Shown here: positions 23,150-31,129 of the stretch, one piece after another
Position numbering within the stretch: position 1 is the stretch's first letter
Layout: each line of letters opens with the position of its first letter
Source: Sphingomonas sp. R647
GTDB lineage: Bacteria > Pseudomonadota > Alphaproteobacteria > Sphingomonadales > Sphingomonadaceae
DNA: 51,910 nt
Assembly (NCBI RefSeq): GCF_020177055.1
Contig: NZ_JAIQXT010000011.1
Span: 1 to 51,910 of the forward strand
Direction: 5' to 3'
Notes under the pieces: generated by a model
Databases searched by the model: none
Seen by the model: only the letters and a program-made list of their open reading frames with translations
What the model was told of the DNA's origin: nothing
Made by a program: the position numbers and the translations under genes

Positions 23150-24124
23150 ATGCGCATCCTTCTGTCGATCCTGCTGGTGCTGCTGTTCGTTCCCGACTGG
23201 TCGGGCGAGCCCCGGCTGCCGCTGCTACCCGACGCTGCGGCGTTCCGGGTGGAGCAGGTCGTGCTGGATCGACGCGATCCCGCGCGCACGAAGCTGGGCG
23301 GACTGACCTATCTGGGCGGGGTCGAACTGCACGGGCCGGGGCCAGCGTTCGGGGGCTTTTCGGCGATGATGGTGGAGGGTGAGCGGTTCACCCTGCTCAG
23401 CGACGGCGGAAACATCGTGTCGTTCGTGATGGGCGGAGACTGGACCCCGCGCGCGGTGCGTTTCGCCGCGCTGCCCGCCGGCCCGGGCCGCGGATGGCAC
23501 AAGCGCGAGCGCGACAGCGAATCGCTGACGCGCGATCCTGCGACCGGTCAGCTCTGGGTGGGATTTGAGCGGGCGAATGAAATCTGGCGCTATGCCCCCG
23601 GTTTTGCTGCGGCGCAGGCGCATTCCGCACCTCCGGCGATGGTGAAATGGTCGAGCAATGGCGGTGCCGAGGCCATGGTCCGCTTGCGGGATGGCCGATT
23701 CGTCGTGCTGGCCGAGGATCGCCGGGGCAGCGTGAAGGGCACTGTGCGGGGGCTGGCGTTCAACAGCGATCCTGTGAAGGCACCGCGCCACGGCTTTACC
23801 TTCAGCTATCGCCCTTCGCGCGGTTTCAAGCCAACCGATATGGCTGAGCTCCCCGATGGGCGAATCGCGATCCTCAACCGCCGATTTGCCGTTTCGAGTG
23901 CCTTTACGGCGGCGCTGACATTGGTCCCGCGCGCCGCGATCCGGCCCGGCGCGGTCGTCACGGGGCGTGAGATCGCGCGATTCGAATCGCCGGTGCGACA
24001 CGACAATTTCGAGGCGCTGGCAGTGGTGCGGGAGGGCAGGGACACGATTCTGTGGATTGCGTCGGATGATAACCAATGGCCGGCGCAACGCTCGCTGCTG
24101 CTCAAGTTCCGGCTGGATATCTAG
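23150..24124 (+). CDS. Phytase-like esterase domain protein, exported
   Basis: The 324-aa product carries the esterase-like activity of phytase domain, a beta-propeller-like fold. An N-terminal hydrophobic signal (about 1-20) points to export. Family features include GLTYLGGVELHGP near the start, FGGFSAM..GERFTLLSDGGN, RDSESLTRDPATGQLWVGFERANEIWRY, and HDNFEALAV with WIASDDN near the end. The substrate is unknown. I start at ATG 23150 (GGGGCGGCG upstream), because the frame from 23114 would precede the signal. It is followed 14 bp later by copy 2 of the hairpin repeat. Confidence 0.85.
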   Translation: MRILLSILLVLLFVPDWSGEPRLPLLPDAAAFRVEQVVLDRRDPARTKLGGLTYLGGVELHGPGPAFGGFSAMMVEGERFTLLSDGGNIVSFVMGGDWTPRAVRFAALPAGPGRGWHKRERDSESLTRDPATGQLWVGFERANEIWRYAPGFAAAQAHSAPPAMVKWSSNGGAEAMVRLRDGRFVVLAEDRRGSVKGTVRGLAFNSDPVKAPRHGFTFSYRPSRGFKPTDMAELPDGRIAILNRRFAVSSAFTAALTLVPRAAIRPGAVVTGREIARFESPVRHDNFEALAVVREGRDTILWIASDDNQWPAQRSLLLKFRLDI

Positions 24125-24138
24125 CGCGAAAGGGTGCG

Positions 24139-24259
24139 GCTAAAGTCGTTTTGGGTTAGCCGGCACCGGCCCGGTCCCCCACCCGGCCGCCCACAAGGTA
24201 TCTTCGATGGGTGGCCTGGTGGGGGAGCGGGTCGGTGCCGATTCAGCGAAGCTGAAAAC
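24139..24259 (-). repeat. Hairpin repeat element, copy 2
   Basis: Imperfect hairpin arms at 24162-24193 and 24208-24239 enclose a 14-nt loop. Both flanks are reversed relative to copies 1, 3 and 4: the AGCTTCGCTGAA-type flank is at 24240-24259 and the AAACGAC-type flank at 24139-24161. The unit is therefore inserted in the opposite orientation. It lies between convergent genes (phytase-like and rpmB). Confidence 0.88.
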
Positions 24260-24288
24260 CAACCTACACGATTCGCAAAAACGCCGAA

Positions 24289-24317
24289 CGGCCCGCATCC
24301 CGGATGGGGGCGGGCCG
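24289..24317 (-). terminator. rpmB terminator
   Basis: On the minus strand CGGCCCGC (24317-24310) pairs perfectly with GCGGGCCG (24296-24289). A T-rich stretch (GTTTTTG) begins about 7 nt later. It lies just after rpmB. Confidence 0.6.
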
Positions 24318-24343
24318 ATCAGTGACGGCGAACCCCGAAGGGA

Positions 24344-24634
24344 TCAGGCCGCGGCAACCGCCTTCTTGACGATCTCGCGCTTCAGGCGACGCGCGCGCAG
24401 CGACAGCTTGTCGTCGCCGGTCTTGAGCAGCCAGTTGTCGAGGCCGCCATTATGCTCAACCGAGCGCAGGCCGTGCGTCGACACGCGCAGACGAATCGAG
24501 CGCTCAAGCGCTTCGGACATCAGCGTCACATTCTGCAGGTTGGGCAGAAAGGTACGCTTGGTCTTGTTATTGGCGTGGGAAACATTGTGTCCCACCTGCC
24601 GGCCCTTGCCGGTCAGTTCGCAGATGCGCGACAT
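24344..24634 (-). CDS. rpmB: 50S ribosomal protein L28
   Basis: This 96-aa protein is a component of the large ribosomal subunit. The N-terminal MSRICELTGKGRQVGHNVSHANNKTKRTFLPN-type segment is the L28 signature, followed by the LRVSTHGLRSVEHNGGLDNWLL region and a basic C-terminus typical of alphaproteobacterial L28. AGGA lies about 9 bp before the ATG at 24634. It stands alone, without rpmG, followed by a terminator. Confidence 0.97.
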   Translation of the reverse strand: MSRICELTGKGRQVGHNVSHANNKTKRTFLPNLQNVTLMSEALERSIRLRVSTHGLRSVEHNGGLDNWLLKTGDDKLSLRARRLKREIVKKAVAAA

Positions 24635-24805
24635 GGTTCGATCCTAGGTTTCTGGCCTGTCCGGCAATGCCGGGAAAGAGCGGCCCGATAACGGGGCAGG
24701 GCGATTTCGTCAACCGTGCATCGCCTTGTATCGTATCGTGCACGCAACCCCTATGGTCAACGATGCGTTATTTCGCAAACGATTCGAACAGGGAGATCGG
24801 ACTCG

Positions 24806-25081
24806 ATGCGTGGACTTCTAGCAATTCTCGGCCTGGCGGCCGTGGTGGTCGTGGTGCTGATGTCACTCGGCATGCTTAGCATCAACATGCAGCCGGGTTC
24901 GTTCCCGACGGTCAAGTTCGAAGGCGGCAAGGCGCCGAGCCTCGCGGCCGATGTCGGCGATGTCGGCATGGGCACAACCAACAAGACGATCCAGGTGCCG
25001 ACCATCACCATGGAGAACAAGACGATCCAGGTGCCGACCGTTGAGGTCGAGAAGGCTCAGCCGACCCCGGCGGCCAAGTAA
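24806..25081 (+). CDS. Small membrane-anchored protein with a tandem repeat, unknown function
   Basis: A 91-aa protein. Residues about 4-23 form a single hydrophobic helix (LLAILGLAAVVVVVLMSLGM), so it is probably anchored in the inner membrane with the rest in the periplasm. The C-terminal part contains NKTIQVPT twice, encoded by a perfect 24-bp DNA repeat at 24980-25003 and 25016-25039 (a 36-bp, 12-residue period). GGGAG lies upstream of the ATG at 24806; an earlier ATG at 24716 is unsupported. I do not recognise the family. Confidence 0.65.
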   Translation: MRGLLAILGLAAVVVVVLMSLGMLSINMQPGSFPTVKFEGGKAPSLAADVGDVGMGTTNKTIQVPTITMENKTIQVPTVEVEKAQPTPAAK

Positions 25082-25147
25082 TCCCCGAATCTAACAGGGC
25101 GGCGGCGCGCAGTGGCGGGCCGTCGCTGCTTCGGGCATAGCGACCGC

Positions 25148-25597
25148 ATGTTCCCGCTGCCCGAACCCATGCGCGCTGCGCTCGACGCTGCCCGGGCCGC
25201 CGCCGAGACGAGCGAAGTGCCGGTCGGGGCGGTGGTGATGCAGGGCGAGCGGGTGGTCGCGGTCGCGGCCAATGCGCCGCGCACGTTGCACGATCCGACC
25301 GCCCATGCCGAGATTCTGGCGATTCGCGCCGCCGCACAGGCGCTGGGCCGCGATCGGCTAGAGGATTGCGATCTGTGGGTGACGCTGGAGCCGTGCGCGA
25401 TGTGCGCCGGCGCCATTGCCCATGCCCGAATCGCCCGCCTCTATTATGGCGCCAGCGACCCCAAGGGCGGCGCGGTCGAGCATGGCCCGCGCTTCTTTAC
25501 TCAACCCACCTGCCATCACCGCCCGGAAGTCTATCCGGGGATCGGTGAGGGCGAGGCGGCGGCTTTGCTGCGCGAGTTCTTCGCCGCGCGGCGGTAA
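25148..25597 (+). CDS. tadA: tRNA adenosine(34) deaminase TadA / nucleoside deaminase
   Basis: TadA converts adenosine 34 of tRNA-Arg(ACG) to inosine. The 149-aa product has the cytidine/deoxycytidylate deaminase zinc site: His53 and Glu55 in TAHAEIL, and Cys83 and Cys86 in PCAMC. The C-terminal ALLREFFAARR helix is typical of TadA, which supports tRNA deaminase over guanine deaminase. The start is uncertain: ATG 25148 is preferred, an ATG seven codons in is possible, and a GTG at 25112 is less likely. It converges with the OmpA-family gene. Confidence 0.9.
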   Translation: MFPLPEPMRAALDAARAAAETSEVPVGAVVMQGERVVAVAANAPRTLHDPTAHAEILAIRAAAQALGRDRLEDCDLWVTLEPCAMCAGAIAHARIARLYYGASDPKGGAVEHGPRFFTQPTCHHRPEVYPGIGEGEAAALLREFFAARR

Positions 25598-25600
25598 TCT

Positions 25601-25626
25601 CCCTCTCCCCGCAAGCGGAGAGAGGG
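25601..25626. terminator. Hairpin between tadA and the OmpA-family gene
   Basis: CCCTCTCCCCGC pairs with GCGGAGAGAGGG with one mismatch around a short loop. It lies between convergent genes and could terminate both, although T-runs are weak. The sequence is the same type as the outermost palindrome of the DUF559 cassette (2883-2905), so it may be a minimal copy of that repeat. Confidence 0.5.
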
Positions 25627-25642
25627 TAAGCTGCTCTCAAGT

Positions 25643-26320
25643 TCAGCGCATGTCGCTTTCCCGAATCGGGACGATCTTGATTTCGACGCGGCGGTTCTGC
25701 GCGCGACCTTCGACCGAGTCGTTCGATGCGATCGGCTGGGTTTCGCCATAGCCGAGCGTTTCGAGGCGGGCGGCCTCGACGCCGCGCGACACCAGATAGT
25801 CGGCGACTGCGCCCGCGCGGCGTTCGGACAGGCCCTGGTTATAGCTGTCCGACCCGGTCGAATCGGTGTGGCCGTACACATCGACGTACGTCTGGTTGTA
25901 GCGGTCGAGCACGTCGGCGACCTTGTCGAGCGTCGGACGGAACTGCGACTGCACGGTTGCGCTGTCGGTCGCAAAGGTGATGCCCGATGGCATCGACAGG
26001 ATCAGGTCGTCGCCGCGGCGGATCACCTCGACATCGGTGCCAGCAGTGCGTTCGCGAATCTCGCGCTCCTGGCGGTCCATATAGTTGCCGATCGCCGCGC
26101 CCGCGACCGCGCCGATGCCCGCGCCGACAATCTTCTCGGTCCGGTCACGGCGGCCACCGACGATGTCGCCGAGCAGATAGCCGCCCAGCGCGCCGCCGAT
26201 CGCGCCGATTCCGGCCTTCGAAATCCGCTGCTGGCCGGTGACCGGATCGGTCACGCAGGCGCCGGTCAGCGCCAGTGCGGCGACGGCGGGGATCACGGCC
26301 CAGTTGGTGGGAATACGCAT
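25643..26320 (-). CDS. OmpA family lipoprotein (peptidoglycan-binding)
   Basis: A 225-aa outer-membrane lipoprotein of the YiaD/YfiB kind. The lipobox LTGAC places the lipidated Cys at 22. Residues about 36-82 form a glycine-zipper (GIGAIGGALGGYLLGDIVGG...GAGIGAVAGAAIG). The C-terminal OmpA domain (about 105-220) has the peptidoglycan-binding pattern YGHTDSTG, LSERRAGAVADYLV and NRRVEI. It probably anchors the outer membrane to the cell wall. The intergenic region to the right is shared with the divergent CNNM gene. Confidence 0.92.
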   Translation of the reverse strand: MRIPTNWAVIPAVAALALTGACVTDPVTGQQRISKAGIGAIGGALGGYLLGDIVGGRRDRTEKIVGAGIGAVAGAAIGNYMDRQEREIRERTAGTDVEVIRRGDDLILSMPSGITFATDSATVQSQFRPTLDKVADVLDRYNQTYVDVYGHTDSTGSDSYNQGLSERRAGAVADYLVSRGVEAARLETLGYGETQPIASNDSVEGRAQNRRVEIKIVPIRESDMR

Positions 26321-26446
26321 TTAAACCTCCTTGAACTTTCGCGCGACAAACGGCCCGGGAAGGCCCTTGTTCCGCTTGCGCACCGATGTGTTTTGAATCG
26401 CCGGTTGTGAAACGGGGCTGAATGCGACTATGGGGGATGCAGGCCA

Positions 26447-27754
26447 ATGGACCCACTTCCCCCCATACCCTGGATCGATGTCGCGATCATTCTCGCACTG
26501 GTCGCGCTCAACGGCGTGTTCGCCATGTCCGAGCTTGCGATCGTGTCGGCGCGCAAGGCGCGGCTCGAAGCGATGCTGCGCAGCGGCCGTCGCGGAGTGC
26601 AGACCGCGCTCGACCTGGCGTCCGACCCTGGCAAGTTCCTGTCGACCGTCCAGATCGGCATCACCCTGATCGGCATCATCAACGGCGCCTATTCGGGTGC
26701 GAGCCTGGGCATGCCGATGGCTGCACGGATCGAGGCGCTGGGGGTTGAGACCCAGCTGGCCGAGACGATCGGCTTCGCCATCGTCATCGCCTTCACCACC
26801 TATGCTTCGCTCATCATGGGCGAGTTGGTGCCCAAGCAGTTCGCGCTGCGCTCGCCCGAGCCGATCGCGGCGCTGGTGGCGACGCCGATGCTGTGGCTGG
26901 CGTGGATCACCGCGCCGATCGTTTGGGTGCTCGACAAGAGCAGCGCGCTGGTCTTCCGCGTGCTCGGGCTCAACCGCGAATCCGAGAATCGCGTCACCGC
27001 CGAAGAGCTGCACATGATCTTCGCCGAAGCGACGCATTCGGGCGTGATCGAAGAGCATGAGCGCTCGATTATCTCGGGTGTCGTCCGCCTCGCCGACCGG
27101 CCGGTGCGGGAAGTGATGACGCCGCGTACCGATGTCGACTGGATCGACGTCAATCTCGACGAAACCGCGATTCGCGCGGCGCTTGCGGCAACCCCGCACA
27201 CGCGCCTGCCGGTTGCAGACGGCTCGGTCGATGCGGTGATCGGCGTGGTGCAGGCGCGCGACGTAGTGACCGCGCTGATCGAGGGGCGCCCGCTCGACCT
27301 GCGCGCGCTGGCGCAACCGGCGCCGGTGCTACCCGATCAGGTCGATGCGATGGACGCGCTCGGCGCGCTCCGCCGTGCGGCGGTGCCGATGGGCTTCGTC
27401 CATGACGAATATGGGCATTTCGAGGGGATCGTGACCCCCGCCAATCTGCTTGCGGCGATTGCGGGCGATTTCCTGTCCGATGTCGATGCGGGCGACAATC
27501 CGTCGATTACCGTGCGCGACGACGGGTCGCTGCTGGTATCGGGCCAGCTTGCCGCCGACGCGCTCGCCGACCGGATCAAGATCGAACTGCCCGAGGATCG
27601 CGACTATGCGACGGTCGCCGGGCTCGCGCTGGCGGTGCTCAAGCGGCTGCCCAATGAGGGTGAGAGCTTTATCGAGCAGGGCTGGCGGTTCGAGATCGTC
27701 GATATGGACGGGCACAAGATCGACAAGCTGCTGGTAAGCGAAGTCGCGGACTAA
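26447..27754 (+). CDS. CNNM/CorC family hemolysin-like ion transporter
   Basis: This 435-aa inner-membrane protein is of the CNNM/CorC family, linked to magnesium or cobalt efflux. An N-terminal DUF21 transmembrane region (about 1-195) has the typical ALNGVFAMSELAIVSARKARLE start and LIMGELVPKQFALRSPE. Then comes a CBS pair (about 210-330; VMTPRTDVDWID and the FVHDEYGHFEGIVT region). A C-terminal CorC/HlyC FAD-like domain follows (about 345-430; VSGQLAADALADRI, YATVAGLAL and GWRFEIVDMDGHKIDKLLV). The final 4 bp overlap the convergent small gene. Confidence 0.93.
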   Translation: MDPLPPIPWIDVAIILALVALNGVFAMSELAIVSARKARLEAMLRSGRRGVQTALDLASDPGKFLSTVQIGITLIGIINGAYSGASLGMPMAARIEALGVETQLAETIGFAIVIAFTTYASLIMGELVPKQFALRSPEPIAALVATPMLWLAWITAPIVWVLDKSSALVFRVLGLNRESENRVTAEELHMIFAEATHSGVIEEHERSIISGVVRLADRPVREVMTPRTDVDWIDVNLDETAIRAALAATPHTRLPVADGSVDAVIGVVQARDVVTALIEGRPLDLRALAQPAPVLPDQVDAMDALGALRRAAVPMGFVHDEYGHFEGIVTPANLLAAIAGDFLSDVDAGDNPSITVRDDGSLLVSGQLAADALADRIKIELPEDRDYATVAGLALAVLKRLPNEGESFIEQGWRFEIVDMDGHKIDKLLVSEVAD

Positions 27755-27951
27755 TTCTCGGCTTCGCGTTCTTCAGCCGCGCGTTCTGCCTCCTCGCGCG
27801 CCTGCTTCCGCTGACGACGCAGGCGATTGCCCCACCAGAGGATCGTGATTGCACCCGCGGCAAGGATCGCGATCAGGATCATGTGCGAGACCGTCACCCA
27901 GGCGAAGGTCTCGGCAATCCCCGCCGGCGGAACATACGGTTTTTCGTCCAT
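27751..27951 (-). CDS. Small single-helix membrane protein, unknown function
   Basis: A 66-aa protein with one hydrophobic helix at about 22-41 (SHMILIAILAAGAITILWWG). A highly charged Arg/Lys/Glu-rich coil follows (RLRRQRKQAREEAERAAEEREAEN). GGGGAGG precedes the ATG at 27951. The layout, outside N-terminus and a cytoplasmic charged tail, resembles small inner-membrane accessory proteins. I cannot name it. The stop overlaps that of the CNNM gene by 4 bp. Confidence 0.65.
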   Translation of the reverse strand: MDEKPYVPPAGIAETFAWVTVSHMILIAILAAGAITILWWGNRLRRQRKQAREEAERAAEEREAEN

Positions 27952-28011
27952 CGGTCAGGCCTCCCCGCGTCATTGCCTAGACGAAATGCGCGAAGCGGCT
28001 GATCGGGCCCG

Positions 28012-29748
28012 TCACTCCTTCGACGCGCTGCGTACTTCCTGCACCGCCGCGAGCTGGGCGAGCTTGAGGAATTCGTTGCGCCAATAGCCCTGCGGATTGC
28101 CCGCGAGCCCCCGGATCGCAGCGTAGCTGTAGCCGCCGAGATATTTGTCGCCGCGCAATTTCTGACCCAGCGCCGCGACCGCCACGGCGAACGCCATGTC
28201 GCCGCGCGGCGCCGACGCGGTGCGCAGCAACGATGCCGGAACCGGCCGCTCGATCAGCCGCGACGCCTCCTCGCCCGGCAGCTTGTAGCGCAATTTGACG
28301 AAGGCCAATTCGCGGCCCGACGCGGTCGGCGCGGTCGGACGGTTGCCGTCGTAGCGGCGGTCGGGAAGCCAGCCCTTGCCGCCCGCCTGGACCACTTCGT
28401 AGATCGCGGTCACCTGATGCCCCGCACCGATGTCGCCGGCATCGACCGCGTCATTGTCGAAATCCTCCTCGGCCAGTGCGCGGTTCTCGTATCCGATCAG
28501 GCGGTACTGGCTGACCTGTGCCGGGTTGAACTCGACCTGCACCTTCACATCCTTGGCGATGGTGAAGAGTGAGGCGGACAGCTCGTCGTCGAGCACCTTC
28601 TGCGCCTCCATCGCCGAATCGATATAGGCGTAGTTGCCATTGCCGAGGTCGGCGATGCGCTCCATCAGCGCTTCGTTGTAATTGCCCTCGCCAAAGCCGA
28701 GCGTGGTCAGGGTGACGCCGGTGTCGCGATACTTCTTCACCATCGCCTCCAGCGCCTTGTTGTCGCTGACCCCGACGTTGAAGTCGCCATCGGTGGCGAC
28801 GAAGATGCGGTTGATCCCGCCCTTGATGAAATTCGCGCTGGCGATGTCATAGGCGAGCTGGATCCCCGCCGCCCCGGCGGTCGACCCACCGGCTTCGAGG
28901 CAGTCGAGCGCCGCGCGGATGTGCTTCGGACTGGAGGTCGGGTCGAGCACCACGCCCGCAGCACCGGCATAGACGACGATCGAGACGCGGTCCTTGGGCG
29001 TGAGCTTGTCGGCGAGCATCGTCAGCGCGCGCTTGACCAAGGGCAGCTTGTCGTCGCTGCTCATCGACCCCGACACATCGACCAGGAAGACGAGGTTGGC
29101 GGCGGGACGCCCCTGCGCGGTCACGTCATAGCCGCGCAGCCCGATGCGGACGAGGCGAGTGTCGGGGTTCCACGGGGTTTGCGCGACATCGGTGGTGACA
29201 CTGAACGGCTGCTGCCGCGATGCGGGCATGGGGTAATCGTAGCGGAAATAGTTGATCATCTCCTCGGTCCGCACTGCTTCGGCCGGGGGCGTCTGCCCTT
29301 TTTGCAGGAAGCGGCGGACGTTGGAGTAGGCGCCGGTGTCGACATCGACCGAGAAGGTGGAGACCGGCGCGGTCGCGACCGACTGGATCGCGGCGACCTC
29401 CTTGCCCTCATAGCGTTCGCGATTGTCGGCGGCACCATAGGGGGCCGTGGCGGCATAGCCCGGCGCGATCTTCATCCGTGCGGAGTCTGCCGCAGATCCG
29501 GGTACGACCGACTGAAGTGCTGGCGCGGACACCATCGGTGGCGGCGGCGGGGCTGGCGGCGCGGCGAAGTAGCGGCGCTGGGGCATTGCAGACCCTGGAC
29601 GATATCCGCCGCTGCCGATCTTGCACCGCACCGGCGAGTCATTGTCGGCGCGGGGTGGGGCCGGTGGGCGGACTTGCGCAGCGAGCGGGGGCGGGGCGGC
29701 TGCACCCAGCAGCAGCGAGAGCGAAACGAGCGCGGCAGTGCGGTGCAT
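28012..29748 (-). CDS. YfbK-like von Willebrand factor A domain protein, exported
   Basis: A 578-aa protein of the YfbK type. A signal peptide ends near Ala-Ala-Gln (about residue 25), followed by a Pro/Ala-rich linker to about 115. A von Willebrand N-terminal domain (SVDVDTGAYSNVRRFLQKGQ and EEMINYFRYDYP) comes before the VWA domain (about 210-385), whose metal-ion site DVSGS is at about 223-227. The C-terminal DUF3520 region (about 390-565) completes the family order. The role is unknown; metal-dependent protein-protein binding in the periplasm is likely. It lies 112 bp downstream of purD on the same strand. Confidence 0.88.
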   Translation of the reverse strand: MHRTAALVSLSLLLGAAAPPPLAAQVRPPAPPRADNDSPVRCKIGSGGYRPGSAMPQRRYFAAPPAPPPPPMVSAPALQSVVPGSAADSARMKIAPGYAATAPYGAADNRERYEGKEVAAIQSVATAPVSTFSVDVDTGAYSNVRRFLQKGQTPPAEAVRTEEMINYFRYDYPMPASRQQPFSVTTDVAQTPWNPDTRLVRIGLRGYDVTAQGRPAANLVFLVDVSGSMSSDDKLPLVKRALTMLADKLTPKDRVSIVVYAGAAGVVLDPTSSPKHIRAALDCLEAGGSTAGAAGIQLAYDIASANFIKGGINRIFVATDGDFNVGVSDNKALEAMVKKYRDTGVTLTTLGFGEGNYNEALMERIADLGNGNYAYIDSAMEAQKVLDDELSASLFTIAKDVKVQVEFNPAQVSQYRLIGYENRALAEEDFDNDAVDAGDIGAGHQVTAIYEVVQAGGKGWLPDRRYDGNRPTAPTASGRELAFVKLRYKLPGEEASRLIERPVPASLLRTASAPRGDMAFAVAVAALGQKLRGDKYLGGYSYAAIRGLAGNPQGYWRNEFLKLAQLAAVQEVRSASKE

Positions 29749-29860
29749 ATGCGGTCCCCTTGGTCGCGATGGAGCGCCAAGGCGTGCGCCCGTCCGGATG
29801 AGCCGCAGATGAACAGGTGATAATGTTACATCGGTTGACCGAAAGTGTCAGAATTCGACG

Positions 29861-31129
29861 TCAGCCCCGCTCCCGCGCTACTTCGCGCCAGCCGATGTCG
29901 CGGCGGGCGAAGCCGGTGGGGAAGTCGATCGCATCGACCGCGCGATAGGCGGCGGCCTGCGCCTCGGTGACGGTTGCGCCGGTGGCGGTGACGGTCAGCA
30001 CACGCCCACCAGCTGCCACGAGCGTGCCGTCGTCCAGCCGGGTGCCCGCCTGAAACACCTTCGCGCCGGTCGCTTCGGCTGCAGCGATGCCGCCGATTGC
30101 GCCGCCGGCCTTGGGGGTGCCGGGATAGCCGCTCGCAGCCATCACCACCGTGAGCGCGGTGCCGGCGCTGAAGCGCGGCGCCGCACGGTCAGCGAGTGTC
30201 CCCGCCTCGGTCGCCCACATCAGATCGAGCAGGTCATCCTCCAGCCGCATCATCAGCACCTGGCATTCGGGGTCGCCGAAGCGAGCGTTGTATTCGATCA
30301 GCCTGGGGCCGGTGCGGGTGAGCATCAGTCCGGCATAGAGCACGCCCGAATAGGGGGTCCCGGCCTTGGCCATCCCGGCAATCGTCGGTTTGATGATCGT
30401 TTCGATCGCCTCGGCTTCGAGCGCGGGCGTCAGCACCGGGGCGGGGCTATACGCGCCCATGCCGCCTGTATTCGGCCCAACGTCGCCATCGCCGACGCGC
30501 TTGTGGTCCTGCGCCGAGCCGAAGGTAACGAAGTTCGTGCCGTCGGTGATGACGAAGAAGCTCGCTTCCTCGCCGTCCAGAAACTCCTCGATCACCGCTT
30601 CGCCACCGGGCTTTTCAAAGATCGCGGCGATCGCGGCCTGCGCCTCGTCTTCGCTCATGGCGACGGTCACGCCCTTGCCTGCGGCGAGGCCGTCAGCCTT
30701 GATCACGACCGGTCGCCCGAAGTCGCGCGCCAGCACCGCGCGGGCGGTGTCCAGGTCGCGCACGCGGACATAGCCTGCGGTCGGGATATTCTCGCGCGCG
30801 CACAGGTCCTTGGTGAAGCCTTTCGACCCCTCCAGCTGGGCAGCCGCCTGGCTCGGGCCGAACACCGGCAGGCCAGCGACACGCAGGGCGTCGCTGAGGC
30901 CATCGACCAACGGCGCTTCGGGGCCGACCACGACGAAGCCGATCGCGTGGGCGCGGCAGAAGTCGATCACCGCCGCGTGATCGGTCAGCTTTACGTCGTG
31001 ACAGACCGCATGATCGGCGATTCCGGGGTTGCCGGGGATCGCATGCAGGCTATCGAGCCGGGGCGATTGCGCGAGCTTCCAGGCGAGCGCATGTTCGCGG
31101 CCACCCGACCCAAGCAACAGGACGTTCAT
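29861..31129 (-). CDS. purD: Phosphoribosylamine-glycine ligase PurD
   Basis: PurD makes glycinamide ribonucleotide from phosphoribosylamine, glycine and ATP (second step of purine synthesis). The 422-aa product begins MNVLLLGSGGREHALAW, the classic GARS N-terminus. The ATP-grasp domain follows (GSKGFTKDLCAR, VVIKADGLAAGKGV, then the HKRVGDGDVGPNTGGMGAYSPAPV signature region and the FNARFGDPECQ-like NARFGDPECQ). The ATG at 31129 has AGGGAT upstream. The frame continues further upstream only as an antisense shadow of xseA. Its start codon overlaps the divergent xseA start within the single tetranucleotide CATG. Confidence 0.96.
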   Translation of the reverse strand: MNVLLLGSGGREHALAWKLAQSPRLDSLHAIPGNPGIADHAVCHDVKLTDHAAVIDFCRAHAIGFVVVGPEAPLVDGLSDALRVAGLPVFGPSQAAAQLEGSKGFTKDLCARENIPTAGYVRVRDLDTARAVLARDFGRPVVIKADGLAAGKGVTVAMSEDEAQAAIAAIFEKPGGEAVIEEFLDGEEASFFVITDGTNFVTFGSAQDHKRVGDGDVGPNTGGMGAYSPAPVLTPALEAEAIETIIKPTIAGMAKAGTPYSGVLYAGLMLTRTGPRLIEYNARFGDPECQVLMMRLEDDLLDLMWATEAGTLADRAAPRFSAGTALTVVMAASGYPGTPKAGGAIGGIAAAEATGAKVFQAGTRLDDGTLVAAGGRVLTVTATGATVTEAQAAAYRAVDAIDFPTGFARRDIGWREVARERG

